From assembly GCA_028702895.1 (NCBI GenBank), contig JAQVNZ010000030.1, forward strand, positions 1-8,572: a stretch of DNA of 8,572 bases, given 5' to 3'. Below, one piece after another: positions 1 to 5,701 of this stretch. The notes under the pieces are model-generated. The model was not told the origin of the DNA. It worked only from the letters and a program-made list of their open reading frames with translations, and ran no database searches. The number at the start of each line of letters is the position of its first letter. Within the stretch, counting starts at the first letter, position 1. A program made the position numbers and the translations under genes. Source of the stretch: Candidatus Iainarchaeum sp. Its GTDB lineage: Archaea; Iainarchaeota; Iainarchaeia; Iainarchaeales; JAAZKV01.

Positions 1-37
1 TAAATCACGCTAAAAAAATAATAAAACGAATCTCAAT

Positions 38-59
38 AAATCACTAATTCTAGGACAAA
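38..59 (+). repeat. Intergenic repeat, copy 1 (ends in CTAGGACAAA)
   Basis: This 22-base stretch reappears at 3928-3949 in the same orientation with 20 of 22 bases identical: AAATCAC, one variable base, AAT, one variable base, then CTAGGACAAA. Both copies are intergenic, and both are followed within about 45 bases by an ATAGTTTT or AATAGTTTT stretch. Copy 1 lies 24 bases upstream of the TATA-like box of the DUF5320 unit. It may be a regulatory element or a remnant of a dispersed repeat; the window alone cannot say which. Confidence 0.45.
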
Positions 60-83
60 TTAAAAATAGCACTTCACCCATAC

Positions 84-95
84 CTTTATAAATAG
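84..95 (+). promoter_or_regulatory. TATA-box-like promoter of the DUF5320 unit
   Basis: CTTTATAAATAG is a good match to an archaeal TATA box. It predicts transcription starting near 115, which leaves a leader of roughly 37 bases before the first start codon at 152. That leader contains the strong Shine-Dalgarno sequence AGGAGGA at 139-145. Confidence 0.6.
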
Positions 96-151
96 TTTTG
101 AATCTATATTCATTATGTTATGAATATTAATTCATAATAGGAGGAATTAAT

Positions 152-226
152 ATGCCAAATAAAGATGGAAAAGGACCAGAAGGAAAAGGCCCAAAAACAG
201 GACGAAAACAAGGAAATTGTAAATAA
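152..226 (+). CDS. 24-residue microprotein with the DUF5320 N-terminal motif
   Basis: This short reading frame encodes 24 residues beginning MPNKDGKGPEGKGPKTGR and ending near a single cysteine (GNCK). The pattern MP-x-x-D-x-x-GP-x-x-GP-x-TGR is the same as at the start of the DUF5320 protein 17 bases downstream, which reads MPQGDRSGPNELGPRTGR. An AGGAGGA Shine-Dalgarno sequence sits six bases before the ATG, the strongest ribosome site in the window, so the frame is probably translated. The two genes are in different frames and likely share one transcript. The function is unknown. It may be a true stand-alone microprotein, or a duplicated first part of the neighbouring gene whose remainder was lost. 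The gene is lysine-rich and has no membrane segment. Confidence 0.7.
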   Translation: MPNKDGKGPEGKGPKTGRKQGNCK

Positions 227-242
227 AAAGGAGATGAGATTT

Positions 243-569
243 ATGCCACAAGGAGATAGAAGCGGCCCAAACGAATTAGGACCAAGAACTGGAAGAGCAT
301 TAGGATATTGTAACGGATACACTATGCCTGGATGTAACAGCCAAGGTTTTGAACGAGGTTGCAGTCAAGGACAAGGATTTGAAAGAGGCCAAGGAGCAGG
401 ACGAGGTTTTAAAAGAAGATTTTGGAATTATGCTGGCCCAGTACAAATGTCACAAAACCAATCACTACAAAGAACTGACAAAGAAATTTTAGAAGAACTA
501 AAATCAAAAAAATTAGAACTTGAAAAAGCGATAAAAGAAATCCAAGAAAAAAACAATGCAAACAATTAA
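243..569 (+). CDS. DUF5320 family protein
   Basis: The product is 108 residues. It starts with the DUF5320 signature MPQGDRSGPNELGPRTGR followed by a cysteine (residue 22 in LGYC) and another in MPGC. Residues about 33-60 are a Gly/Arg/Phe-rich low-complexity part with repeated GFERG units and a further cysteine. Residues about 75-108 are a charged helix likely to form a coiled coil, the usual family architecture. The start at 243 is preferred over an in-frame ATG at 165 because it has its own AGGAG site (229-233), it begins exactly at the family motif, and the longer version would overlap the upstream microprotein. The family has no settled biochemical role. It often occurs near NifX/NifB-like iron-molybdenum cofactor proteins and MinD/ParA-type ATPases; here only a DUF134 gene follows. 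Confidence 0.85.
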   Translation: MPQGDRSGPNELGPRTGRALGYCNGYTMPGCNSQGFERGCSQGQGFERGQGAGRGFKRRFWNYAGPVQMSQNQSLQRTDKEILEELKSKKLELEKAIKEIQEKNNANN

Positions 570-594
570 AAAAAATGAAAACAAAGAATAATTA

Positions 595-619
595 TGGGCA
601 ATTTATGCCCAATTTTTTT
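595..619 (+). terminator. Hairpin plus T-tract terminator after the DUF5320 gene
   Basis: TGGGCA and TGCCCA form a perfect six-base stem around the loop ATTTA, followed by AA and seven T residues (613-619). Archaeal polymerases mainly need the T-tract, so the hairpin may be an added stabiliser. Its position 25 bases after the stop codon fits the end of the microprotein/DUF5320 transcript and separates it from the DUF134 gene. Confidence 0.65.
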
Positions 620-679
620 AATTAAAAATAAATTTAAAAAATAAAATAAATCTAAAAAAATATTTTGATGTTGATAAAA

Positions 680-961
680 ATGGCCAGACCAAGAATACCA
701 AGAAGAATTGATTTTAATCCAGAATCAACTTATTTTAAACCCGCAGGAATACCTTTGAGAAGTTTAGAAGAAATTATTATTTCTTTTGAAGAAGCAGAAG
801 CAATTAAATTAAAAGATGTTATAGGATTAGAACAAAATGATGCTGCAAAAAAAATGGGAGTTTCACAACCAACATTTTATAGAATATTATTAATCGCAAG
901 AAAAAAAATTGCTGATGCAATAATAAATGGAAAAGCAATTAGAATAGAAAAAATAAAATAA
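680..961 (+). CDS. DUF134 (UPF0251) helix-turn-helix protein
   Basis: The 93-residue product begins MARPRIPRRIDF, a typical opening of the UPF0251/DUF134 family, and has the conserved block FKPAGIPLRSLEEIIISFEEAEAI cut here as FKPAGIPLR, then SFEEAEAIKLKD. Residues about 52-80 (DAAKKMGVSQPTFYRILL) form a helix-turn-helix similar to sigma-70 region 4 or winged regulators, so DNA binding is likely. The start at 680 is chosen because it aligns with the family start; in-frame TTG at 665 and ATG at 668 would add four or five residues. No clear Shine-Dalgarno site is seen. Family members often neighbour DUF5320 and NifX-like genes, which fits the gene just upstream, although the terminator between them argues for separate transcripts. 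The target genes are unknown. Confidence 0.88.
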   Translation: MARPRIPRRIDFNPESTYFKPAGIPLRSLEEIIISFEEAEAIKLKDVIGLEQNDAAKKMGVSQPTFYRILLIARKKIADAIINGKAIRIEKIK

Positions 962-1004
962 ATTTATATTTTTAACCCAACATTAATTCTAAAAAATAAT
1001 CAAA

Positions 1005-1076
1005 TGCTCTCACCGAGAATCGAACTCGGATCACAACCTCCGCAAGGTCATAGGATATCCATTACCCCATGAGAGC
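1005..1076 (-). tRNA. tRNA-Arg (anticodon GCG)
   Basis: Read on the minus strand, the gene folds into a full cloverleaf. The acceptor stem is GCTCTCA with TGAGAGC and discriminator A. The D loop carries GG, the anticodon stem is TGACC with GGTTG, and the loop TTGCGGA has anticodon GCG (plus-strand 1041-1043). The variable loop has four bases, and the T arm is CCGAG-TTCGATT-CTCGG. There is no intron and no encoded CCA. A run of six A on the plus strand (991-996) gives a T-tract terminator just past its 3' end. It lies divergent to trkH. Confidence 0.95.
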
Positions 1077-1115
1077 AAAATAACGTTTAAAACAAGATAA
1101 TAATTGTAGAAAACA

Positions 1116-1124
1116 TTTAATAAT
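1116..1124 (+). promoter_or_regulatory. TATA-like box of trkH
   Basis: TTTAATAAT is centred about 25 bases before the trkH ATG. No Shine-Dalgarno sequence precedes that ATG, so the spacing suggests a leaderless transcript starting at or very near the start codon. Confidence 0.4.
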
Positions 1125-1144
1125 TATAGAATAGTTAATTCATA

Positions 1145-2614
1145 ATGTTTCTAAGAGTTGGAAGAGAAGATCTAAAAGTTTCATTAAAAGATGCAGGAAC
1201 AATAATATTCTATTCAGGAATAAGTTTTTTTGCACCAATCATTCTAACAATCTTACTAGATAAAAATCCAGACAATCTAATTGCTTTTGCCGTATCTGCA
1301 CTAGGATTATTTACAATAGGATATTTTTTAAAAAATAATATTATAGTTAAAAAAGAAACTGAAACAAAACACGCGCTACTTAGTATTGTCCTAGTTTGGA
1401 TTATTTTTTGTTTTTTTGCAGCCATGCCATTTATTCTAATAATGAAAATTGATCTACTAACCGCTTTCTTTGAAGCAATGAGCGCACTAACAACAACTGG
1501 CCTAACACAACTAACAGACATACTTGATTTCATGCCAAAATCATTACTTTTTTGGAGAAATTTTTTAGGATGGATTGGAGGAATAGGAATAGTTTTAATG
1601 GCCTTCATTGGACTAATAACTACTTATTCAAAAACAACTAAATTATTATCAGCAGAAGGAAGAGGAGACCAATTAAAAGAAAATCTAAAAACAAGTGTTG
1701 GAAAAATTTCTATAATATATGTTTCACTAACAATTGTTGGAATAATATTACTAATGCTAGCAGGGCAAAATCTTTGGGAAGCAACTAATTATTCTATGAC
1801 CGCCATAAGCACTAATGGAATGGAAATTAGCACTGCTGGATTAGCACAGACAAGTAATAATTGGTCACCAATAGGTGCAAATAATTATTGGACGAATATA
1901 ATATTAATTGTAATAATGGTTTGCGGAGCAACTAGTTTTGCATTACACTATTTTTTCCTAAAAAAAAGACAATGGAACGCGTATTACAAAGATCCTGAAT
2001 TTAGGATGATGCTATTAATCGGATTAGGTGGAACACTACTAGTTGCAACCAAACTTGGAATAATGACTAGTTTGTTTCACTCTTTTGCAGCACTAACTGG
2101 TGGAGGAATAGCATTAATTAGCATTGATCATATTATTGCATGGGATGATTTTGTAAAAATTATTTTAATAGGAATAATGATTATTGGTGGTTCAGCAGGA
2201 TCAACTACTGGTGGAATAAAAGTTAGTAGATTTATTGTTTTTTGTAAAAGCATTTATTGGAAAATGAAACAAAGTATTTTGCCAGATGGAAGTTATTTTA
2301 AAAGAAGTTTTAATGAACAACAAATAACTAATCAACAAATAAAAGAAATAAATCAATTCATTTTACTATGGGTATTATTTTTGTTTATTGGAACACTAGT
2401 ATTAACAATGCACGGGTATGATTTAGGAAACGCTTTATTTGAAGTTACTTCAGCACAAAGTAATGTTGGATTAAGCGCAGGAATAACTAGTCCAACCATG
2501 CCCATAGGAATAGAATTAATGCTAATCATAAACATGTTTGTAGGAAGACTAGAAATCATTCCAATAATGGCCAGTATTGGATTAATATTAAATCTAAGAC
2601 AAAAACGAAATTAA
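1145..2614 (+). CDS. trkH: TrkH-type potassium uptake channel subunit
   Basis: This is a 489-residue polytopic membrane protein of normal TrkH/KtrB length. It moves potassium into the cell across the cytoplasmic membrane as a dimer controlled by a TrkA-type ring. The four pore loops of the family can be seen: MSALTTTGLT (112-121), MTAISTNGM (218-226), FAALTGGGI (314-322) and TSAQSNVGL (435-443), each with the selectivity-filter glycine. The conserved GGSAGSTTGGIK block (348-359) follows the third pore helix and acts as the intramembrane gate region in relatives. The FVGRLEI motif (465-471) near the end is also typical. The start at 1145 fits a leaderless message with a TATA-like site 25 bases upstream. 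Its regulator trkA follows 220 bases downstream on the same strand. Whether it couples to H+ or Na+ cannot be read from the sequence. Confidence 0.95.
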   Translation: MFLRVGREDLKVSLKDAGTIIFYSGISFFAPIILTILLDKNPDNLIAFAVSALGLFTIGYFLKNNIIVKKETETKHALLSIVLVWIIFCFFAAMPFILIMKIDLLTAFFEAMSALTTTGLTQLTDILDFMPKSLLFWRNFLGWIGGIGIVLMAFIGLITTYSKTTKLLSAEGRGDQLKENLKTSVGKISIIYVSLTIVGIILLMLAGQNLWEATNYSMTAISTNGMEISTAGLAQTSNNWSPIGANNYWTNIILIVIMVCGATSFALHYFFLKKRQWNAYYKDPEFRMMLLIGLGGTLLVATKLGIMTSLFHSFAALTGGGIALISIDHIIAWDDFVKIILIGIMIIGGSAGSTTGGIKVSRFIVFCKSIYWKMKQSILPDGSYFKRSFNEQQITNQQIKEINQFILLWVLFLFIGTLVLTMHGYDLGNALFEVTSAQSNVGLSAGITSPTMPIGIELMLIINMFVGRLEIIPIMASIGLILNLRQKRN

Positions 2615-2753
2615 ACTAAATTTAAAACCAAATTAATAAAAAAAAAGAATTTCAAATCAAATTAATAAATTTTAAATAAAATCAAAACAAAAAAATAGAT
2701 TACTAAAACATAATAATTAAAAACAACAAAACAATTAATTAGTATAGATAAAT

Positions 2754-2762
2754 TAATATAAA
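2754..2762 (+). promoter_or_regulatory. Possible TATA-like box of trkA
   Basis: TAATATAAA is the best TATA-like candidate in the AT-rich 220-base gap between trkH and trkA. It would give a leader of about 50 bases with a GGTGA ribosome site. The whole gap is A/T-rich, so a chance match is possible; nothing else is evident in it. Confidence 0.3.
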
Positions 2763-2834
2763 ATTATTATACTTCAAAAAAATAAGATAATAAAAAAAAT
2801 GAAAATTAATAAAAAAATTATTGGTGAAATGAAA

Positions 2835-3488
2835 ATGTATATTATAGTTGTTGGCGCAGGAAATTTAGGTTATTATTTAGCACAATTATTGTTAGAAGAA
2901 AAACATGAGTGTGTAGTAATAGACAAGGATCCAAAAAGATGCGATAAAATCGCAAATGATTTAGACATAGTAGCAATTAATGGTGATGCTACAGATCCAA
3001 AAGTAATGGCCAAAGTAGATATTAAAGAAAGTGATGCAGTTGTTGCACTAACCGGCCAAGATGAAACTAATATGATTATTTGTTTACTAGCAAAGGATTT
3101 GGGAGCAACACAAGTAGCAGCAAGAATATCAAGAATTGATTATAATGAACAAATATTAAAAAAATTAGGAATTGATATTGTTATCCACCCTGAAGCAGCA
3201 GCAGCAGGATATATTGAAGGATTAATAACAAAACCAGATGTACTAGACCTAGCATTTTTATCTAGAGGCAATGCTGAAATAATGGAAGTACAAATAAAAA
3301 AAGGAAGTAAACTTGAAGGCAAACAAGTAAAAGATATTGAAAGCCCTGATGGTTCAGCCCTAATAGGTTTTTATGATGGCGGAGAATTAGTAATACCAAA
3401 ACCAGATTCAATATTAAAAATAGGAATGAAAGTATTAATAATTGCTAAAAGAGAAGTTGCGAACAAAGTAAGAAAAAAATTGATTTAA
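2835..3488 (+). CDS. trkA: TrkA-type potassium transport regulator (RCK protein)
   Basis: This soluble protein binds NAD(H) or nucleotides and gates the TrkH channel from the cytoplasmic side. With the start at 2835 it has 217 residues and begins MYIIVVGAGNLG, holding the Rossmann GxGxxG motif at 7-12, the ribose-binding acid D30 at the end of strand two, and the NGDATDP turn (49-55). Residues 1 to about 130 are the TrkA_N (RCK) domain, and about 135-217 the TrkA_C domain (EIMEVQIKKGSKLEGKQV onward). Starts at 2799 and 2829 are possible, but the GGTGA site at 2823-2827 is well spaced only for 2835, and that start matches the family. It is the single-RCK form that assembles as an octamer or tetramer, unlike the duplicated E. 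coli TrkA. Its position behind trkH supports a working pair. Confidence 0.93.
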   Translation: MYIIVVGAGNLGYYLAQLLLEEKHECVVIDKDPKRCDKIANDLDIVAINGDATDPKVMAKVDIKESDAVVALTGQDETNMIICLLAKDLGATQVAARISRIDYNEQILKKLGIDIVIHPEAAAAGYIEGLITKPDVLDLAFLSRGNAEIMEVQIKKGSKLEGKQVKDIESPDGSALIGFYDGGELVIPKPDSILKIGMKVLIIAKREVANKVRKKLI

Positions 3489-3491
3489 AAT

Positions 3492-3504
3492 AAAAAATTT
3501 TTTT
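3492..3504. terminator. A6T7 tract between convergent genes
   Basis: Six A followed by seven T lie four bases after the trkA stop codon and 23 bases before the end of the minus-strand small gene. Read on either strand this gives an oligo-T stretch, which suits archaeal termination of both convergent transcripts. Confidence 0.45.
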
Positions 3505-3526
3505 AATTACAAAAAAACATCCTAAA

Positions 3527-3712
3527 TTAATCTTCTTTTCTTACAGCTACTCGCTTATAATAATCAGGATGAGTTTTTTGATGCAAAAAAATTATTCTTT
3601 TTGCTTCATCAGCTTGTCTACGCGCGTTAAGCATTTTCTCTTTTTTTGAACGAGATTCATTCAAAGCGACTTTTCCTTTATTTATTTTTAACCAATTTAA
3701 AAAATCAACCAT
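3527..3712 (-). CDS. Small basic protein of unknown function (61 residues)
   Basis: I do not recognise this gene. The product is 61 residues, strongly basic and hydrophilic, with no cysteine, signal peptide or membrane segment. It starts MVDFLNWLKINKGK, has a Lys/Arg/Glu-rich helical middle (about residues 20-42) and ends HPDYYKRVAVRKED. It appears real for three reasons: it is not antisense to any gene, its amino acid make-up is unlike random AT-rich translation, and a TATA-like box (CTATTTAAA on the plus strand at 3756-3764) lies about 48 bases before the ATG. No clear Shine-Dalgarno site precedes it. It converges with trkA, so no functional link to potassium transport is implied. A nucleic-acid-binding role would suit the charge but is only a guess. 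Confidence 0.5.
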   Translation of the reverse strand: MVDFLNWLKINKGKVALNESRSKKEKMLNARRQADEAKRIIFLHQKTHPDYYKRVAVRKED

Positions 3713-3755
3713 TTCTAATCAATAATATTAAGAGAGAACTTGTTAATTAATTTTA

Positions 3756-3764
3756 CTATTTAAA
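3756..3764 (-). promoter_or_regulatory. TATA-like box of the small minus-strand gene
   Basis: On the minus strand this reads TTTAAATAG, close to the archaeal TATA consensus. It is centred about 48 bases before the ATG at 3712 and would leave a leader of about 20 bases. Confidence 0.4.
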
Positions 3765-3817
3765 AAAACTTTAATACAAAATAAAAAAATGATACAATAA
3801 TCCCCTAAACAAAAAAA

Positions 3818-3906
3818 GCATTATGAAGCAACAGCAAAATACTATAATAACTACTACATAACTCTGCGTAAAAACAAGTGCTATGAAACAACCGTAAAAA
3901 TAGTGC
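3818..3906 (+). repeat. Imperfect direct repeats in a gene-free stretch (3713-4120)
   Basis: The 408-base gap between the small minus-strand gene and tRNA-His has no credible coding frame, but its middle part holds repeats and is richer in G and C than the flanks. TATGAAGCAACAGCAAAA (3822-3839) recurs exactly 60 bases later as TATGAAACAACCGTAAAA (3882-3899), 15 of 18 bases identical. CGTAAAAACAAGTGC (3867-3881) recurs as CGTAAAAATAGTGC (3893-3906). An eight-base palindrome, GCGATCGC, sits at 3905-3912, and copy 2 of the CTAGGACAAA repeat follows at 3928. The stretch may hold a small RNA or a decayed gene. The repeats are too divergent and too few for a CRISPR array. Confidence 0.4.
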
Positions 3907-3927
3907 GATCGCTACCTAAACGCACGC

Positions 3928-3949
3928 AAATCACAAATACTAGGACAAA
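3928..3949 (+). repeat. Intergenic repeat, copy 2 (ends in CTAGGACAAA)
   Basis: This is the second copy of the 22-base element at 38-59, differing at two positions. It is followed by a CATAAACAATAGTTTT stretch that resembles the TATA-box region following copy 1 (TATAAATAGTTTT) but with the TATA core altered. The nearest downstream gene on the same strand is tRNA-His, about 170 bases away. Confidence 0.45.
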
Positions 3950-4062
3950 ATTCATAAACAATAGTTTTAAAAAAACAAAATTTAATAATATTATTTATGA
4001 TTAACAAAAGTGATTTACTTCATCTATTCAAATAATCTTGTTAGTCGTAAGAATAAAATAAG

Positions 4063-4072
4063 TTTTTTAAAA
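4063..4072 (+). promoter_or_regulatory. Possible TATA box of the tRNA-His/hisS unit
   Basis: TTTTTTAAAA is one of two candidate TATA sites before tRNA-His; the other is TTTTAATAG at 4084-4092, which would start transcription closer to the tRNA 5' end. Either would drive the tRNA and, by read-through, hisS. Confidence 0.3.
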
Positions 4073-4120
4073 AAAGGAAATTCTTTTAATAGTTTTACTA
4101 AGAAACTTATAATATATAAT

Positions 4121-4194
4121 GGCTGGTATGGTCTAGTGGTTTATGATGGTGGGTTGTGGTCCTGCCGACCCGAGTTCAATTCTCGGTACCGGCC
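4121..4194 (+). tRNA. tRNA-His (anticodon GTG)
   Basis: The gene folds into a cloverleaf with an extra encoded G at position -1 (4121) opposite discriminator C73 (4194), the identity hallmark of tRNA-His. The acceptor stem is GCTGGTA with TACCGGC. The anticodon stem is GTGGG with CCTGC around the loop TTGTGGT, and the anticodon GTG is at 4156-4158. The T arm is CCGAG-TTCAATT-CTCGG, and the D loop carries GG. No intron or CCA is encoded. The gene lies 20 bases in front of hisS, with a short T-rich stretch (4195-4203) between them. Confidence 0.96.
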
Positions 4195-4214
4195 TTTCTT
4201 TTTAAGGTGTTAAA

Positions 4215-5447
4215 ATGGTTCAAGTTGTTAGAGGAATGAGAGATTTAATCGGCCAAGACGCGCTAATACAAGAGACTATTGAAAGTACTTTTGTAAGAGT
4301 CTTTTCTTCATATGGTTATTTGCCACAATATACTCCTGCTGTTGAAAGTTATGAATTATTTAAAGCAAAAGGAACCGTTGGCGAAGCAATAAAAGATGAA
4401 ATATATTATTTTAAAGATAAGAGTGAACGAGAACTAGCATTAAGATTTGAATTTACTTCTTCTCTAGCAAGAATTGTTTCCACACAACAAATAAAAATGC
4501 CTTATAAGAGATACCAAATAGGCGAGGTTTATAGATATGATAGACCACAAGCAAAAAGATATAGAGCTTTTTATCAAGCAGATATTGATATTCTTGGAGT
4601 AGAAGGATTAGAAGCTGAACTAGAAGTAATGTTTGTTATTAGAGATTGTTTCACTGCTTTAAACTTAAAACCAAGAATAGTTTTTAATTCTAGAAAATTA
4701 TTAAATGATTTATTAAAAAAATATGCTTTAGGAAAAGAAATTGAGGCAATGCGAATACTTGACAAGATGGATAAGGTTAGTGAAAATGATATTATAAAAA
4801 TGTTAGAAGAAAAAGAAATTAATCCAGAAATAATACAAGTTATTAAAGAAAATGATATTAAAAAAATATCTCAAATTGTAGGACAAGATTCTGTTGGTTT
4901 AAAAGAAATTATTGATTTTCAAAAAATTTGCAAAGATAATAACTTAGATTTTATTAAATTTGATTCTACCCTTGCAAGAGGATTTGAATATTATACTGGA
5001 ATTGTTTTTGAAATAAAACTTGATAACGGCCCTAGTGTTGGTGGTGGCGGAAGATTTGATAATCTTGTTAGCACATATGGGGGTAAAGATACTCCCGCAG
5101 TAGGAATTGGTTTAGGTGTTAGTAGAATATTTGATTATTTAAAAGAAACTGGATTAAAAATTGGTTTAGATGGGATTTTTTTAATAGGATTAGATATTAG
5201 TTCTCTTCAAAAAAATAGTATTGCTGGCGAATTGAGAAAAAGTATTTTTGTTGAAACTGATTTAAAAGGAATGAAAATTTCTAATGCAATAGAATATGCG
5301 CAAAAAAAAGGTTATTCTTTTGTAGGAGTAGTTGGAGAAAACGAGTTAAAAGAAAATAAGATTACATTAAAAAATATTAAAACAGGCCAACAAGAAATGT
5401 TTTTTTTAAACGAGATTAAAGAAATAAAATTGTTTTTAGCTAAATAA
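4215..5447 (+). CDS. hisS: Histidyl-tRNA synthetase
   Basis: The 410-residue product charges tRNA-His with histidine using ATP in the cytoplasm. Class II features are present: VRGMRDL at the N-terminus; motif 2 as YRYDRPQAKRYRAFYQADID (106-125); the histidine-specific peptide LARGFEYYTG (253-262); the glycine-rich SVGGGGRFDNLV (274-285); and motif 3 as AVGIGLGVSRIF (295-306). The last 90 residues, about 318-410, match the position of the anticodon-binding domain. The length is near the family norm of about 420. The start at 4215 is supported by AAGGTG at 4204-4209, five bases before the ATG. tRNA-His ends only 20 bases upstream and leaves no room for a separate promoter, so the gene is probably expressed by read-through from the tRNA. 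Confidence 0.97.
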   Translation: MVQVVRGMRDLIGQDALIQETIESTFVRVFSSYGYLPQYTPAVESYELFKAKGTVGEAIKDEIYYFKDKSERELALRFEFTSSLARIVSTQQIKMPYKRYQIGEVYRYDRPQAKRYRAFYQADIDILGVEGLEAELEVMFVIRDCFTALNLKPRIVFNSRKLLNDLLKKYALGKEIEAMRILDKMDKVSENDIIKMLEEKEINPEIIQVIKENDIKKISQIVGQDSVGLKEIIDFQKICKDNNLDFIKFDSTLARGFEYYTGIVFEIKLDNGPSVGGGGRFDNLVSTYGGKDTPAVGIGLGVSRIFDYLKETGLKIGLDGIFLIGLDISSLQKNSIAGELRKSIFVETDLKGMKISNAIEYAQKKGYSFVGVVGENELKENKITLKNIKTGQQEMFFLNEIKEIKLFLAK

Positions 5448-5545
5448 TACTAACCAAAAGAACAAATAAAAACAAGAAAAAAAATATTTTATTATTCCGC
5501 ATCAATCAATTATTAGCCCTATTTTAATTCTTACAAAAATAAAAA

Positions 5546-5557
5546 CTTTATAAAAAA
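5546..5557 (+). promoter_or_regulatory. Possible TATA box of tRNA-Thr
   Basis: CTTTATAAAAAA resembles the TATA site of the DUF5320 unit. It would start transcription about 34 bases before the mature tRNA 5' end. A second AT-rich candidate, TTTTTATAATC around 5588-5599, is too near the tRNA unless the start lies within it. Confidence 0.35.
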
Positions 5558-5608
5558 TTAGAAATAACAAGTAAATTAAAAGCTCTTTCTTTTTATAATC
5601 TTATTAAC

Positions 5609-5701
5609 GCTTGTGTAGTTCAGCTGTGGTAAGAATACTGCATTGGTATGTTATAAAACACTAATATGCAGAGCTCGCGGGTTCAACTCCCGCCACAAGC
5701 T
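5609..5701 (+). tRNA. tRNA-Thr (anticodon GGT) with a 17-base intron
   Basis: The acceptor stem GCTTGTG pairs with CACAAGC, and the discriminator is T, as in many archaeal tRNA-Thr. The D arm is GTTC with GAAT and a loop carrying GG. The anticodon stem is CTGCA (5638-5642) with TGCAG (5667-5671), the variable loop AGCTC, and the T arm GCGGG-TTCAACT-CCCGC. The anticodon loop region has 24 bases instead of seven. Removing 17 bases after position 37 gives the loop TTGGTAA with anticodon GGT (5645-5647). A cut one base earlier gives the same anticodon, so the Thr assignment does not depend on the exact splice site. No CCA is encoded. The 3' half (5661-5701) overlaps the end of the LAGLIDADG gene on the other strand. 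Confidence 0.9.
5649..5665 (+). other. tRNA-Thr intron (position 37/38)
   Basis: The 17-base intron TGTTATAAAACACTAAT can fold as TGTT paired with AACA around loop ATAA. The anticodon-loop bases TTGG (5643-5646) can pair with CTAA (5661-5664), with one G-T pair. This gives a bulge-helix-bulge-like splice substrate, but with two-base rather than the standard three-base bulges. The intron also carries, on the opposite strand, the TAG stop codon (5661-5663) of the LAGLIDADG gene. Confidence 0.75.

Noticed and set aside
165..242. In-frame upstream ATG extending the DUF5320 protein by 26 residues
   Set aside because: It overlaps the microprotein in another frame, has no ribosome site, and the family motif begins exactly at the ATG at 243.
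113..322. 69-codon minus-strand frame at the left end
   Set aside because: It is antisense to the microprotein and DUF5320 gene, and its Phe/Ser-rich product is what such a shadow gives.
3818..3960. Possible CRISPR array in the repeat-bearing gap
   Set aside because: There are only two imperfect copies of each repeat, no constant repeat length and no cas genes nearby.
4106..4118. TATA-like sequence directly before tRNA-His
   Set aside because: It is too near: a start 25 bases downstream would fall inside the mature tRNA. The sites at 4063 or 4084 fit better.
4010..4213. 67-codon plus-strand open frame across tRNA-His
   Set aside because: Its second half is a translation of the tRNA gene and its first half is A/T-rich intergenic sequence without a ribosome site.
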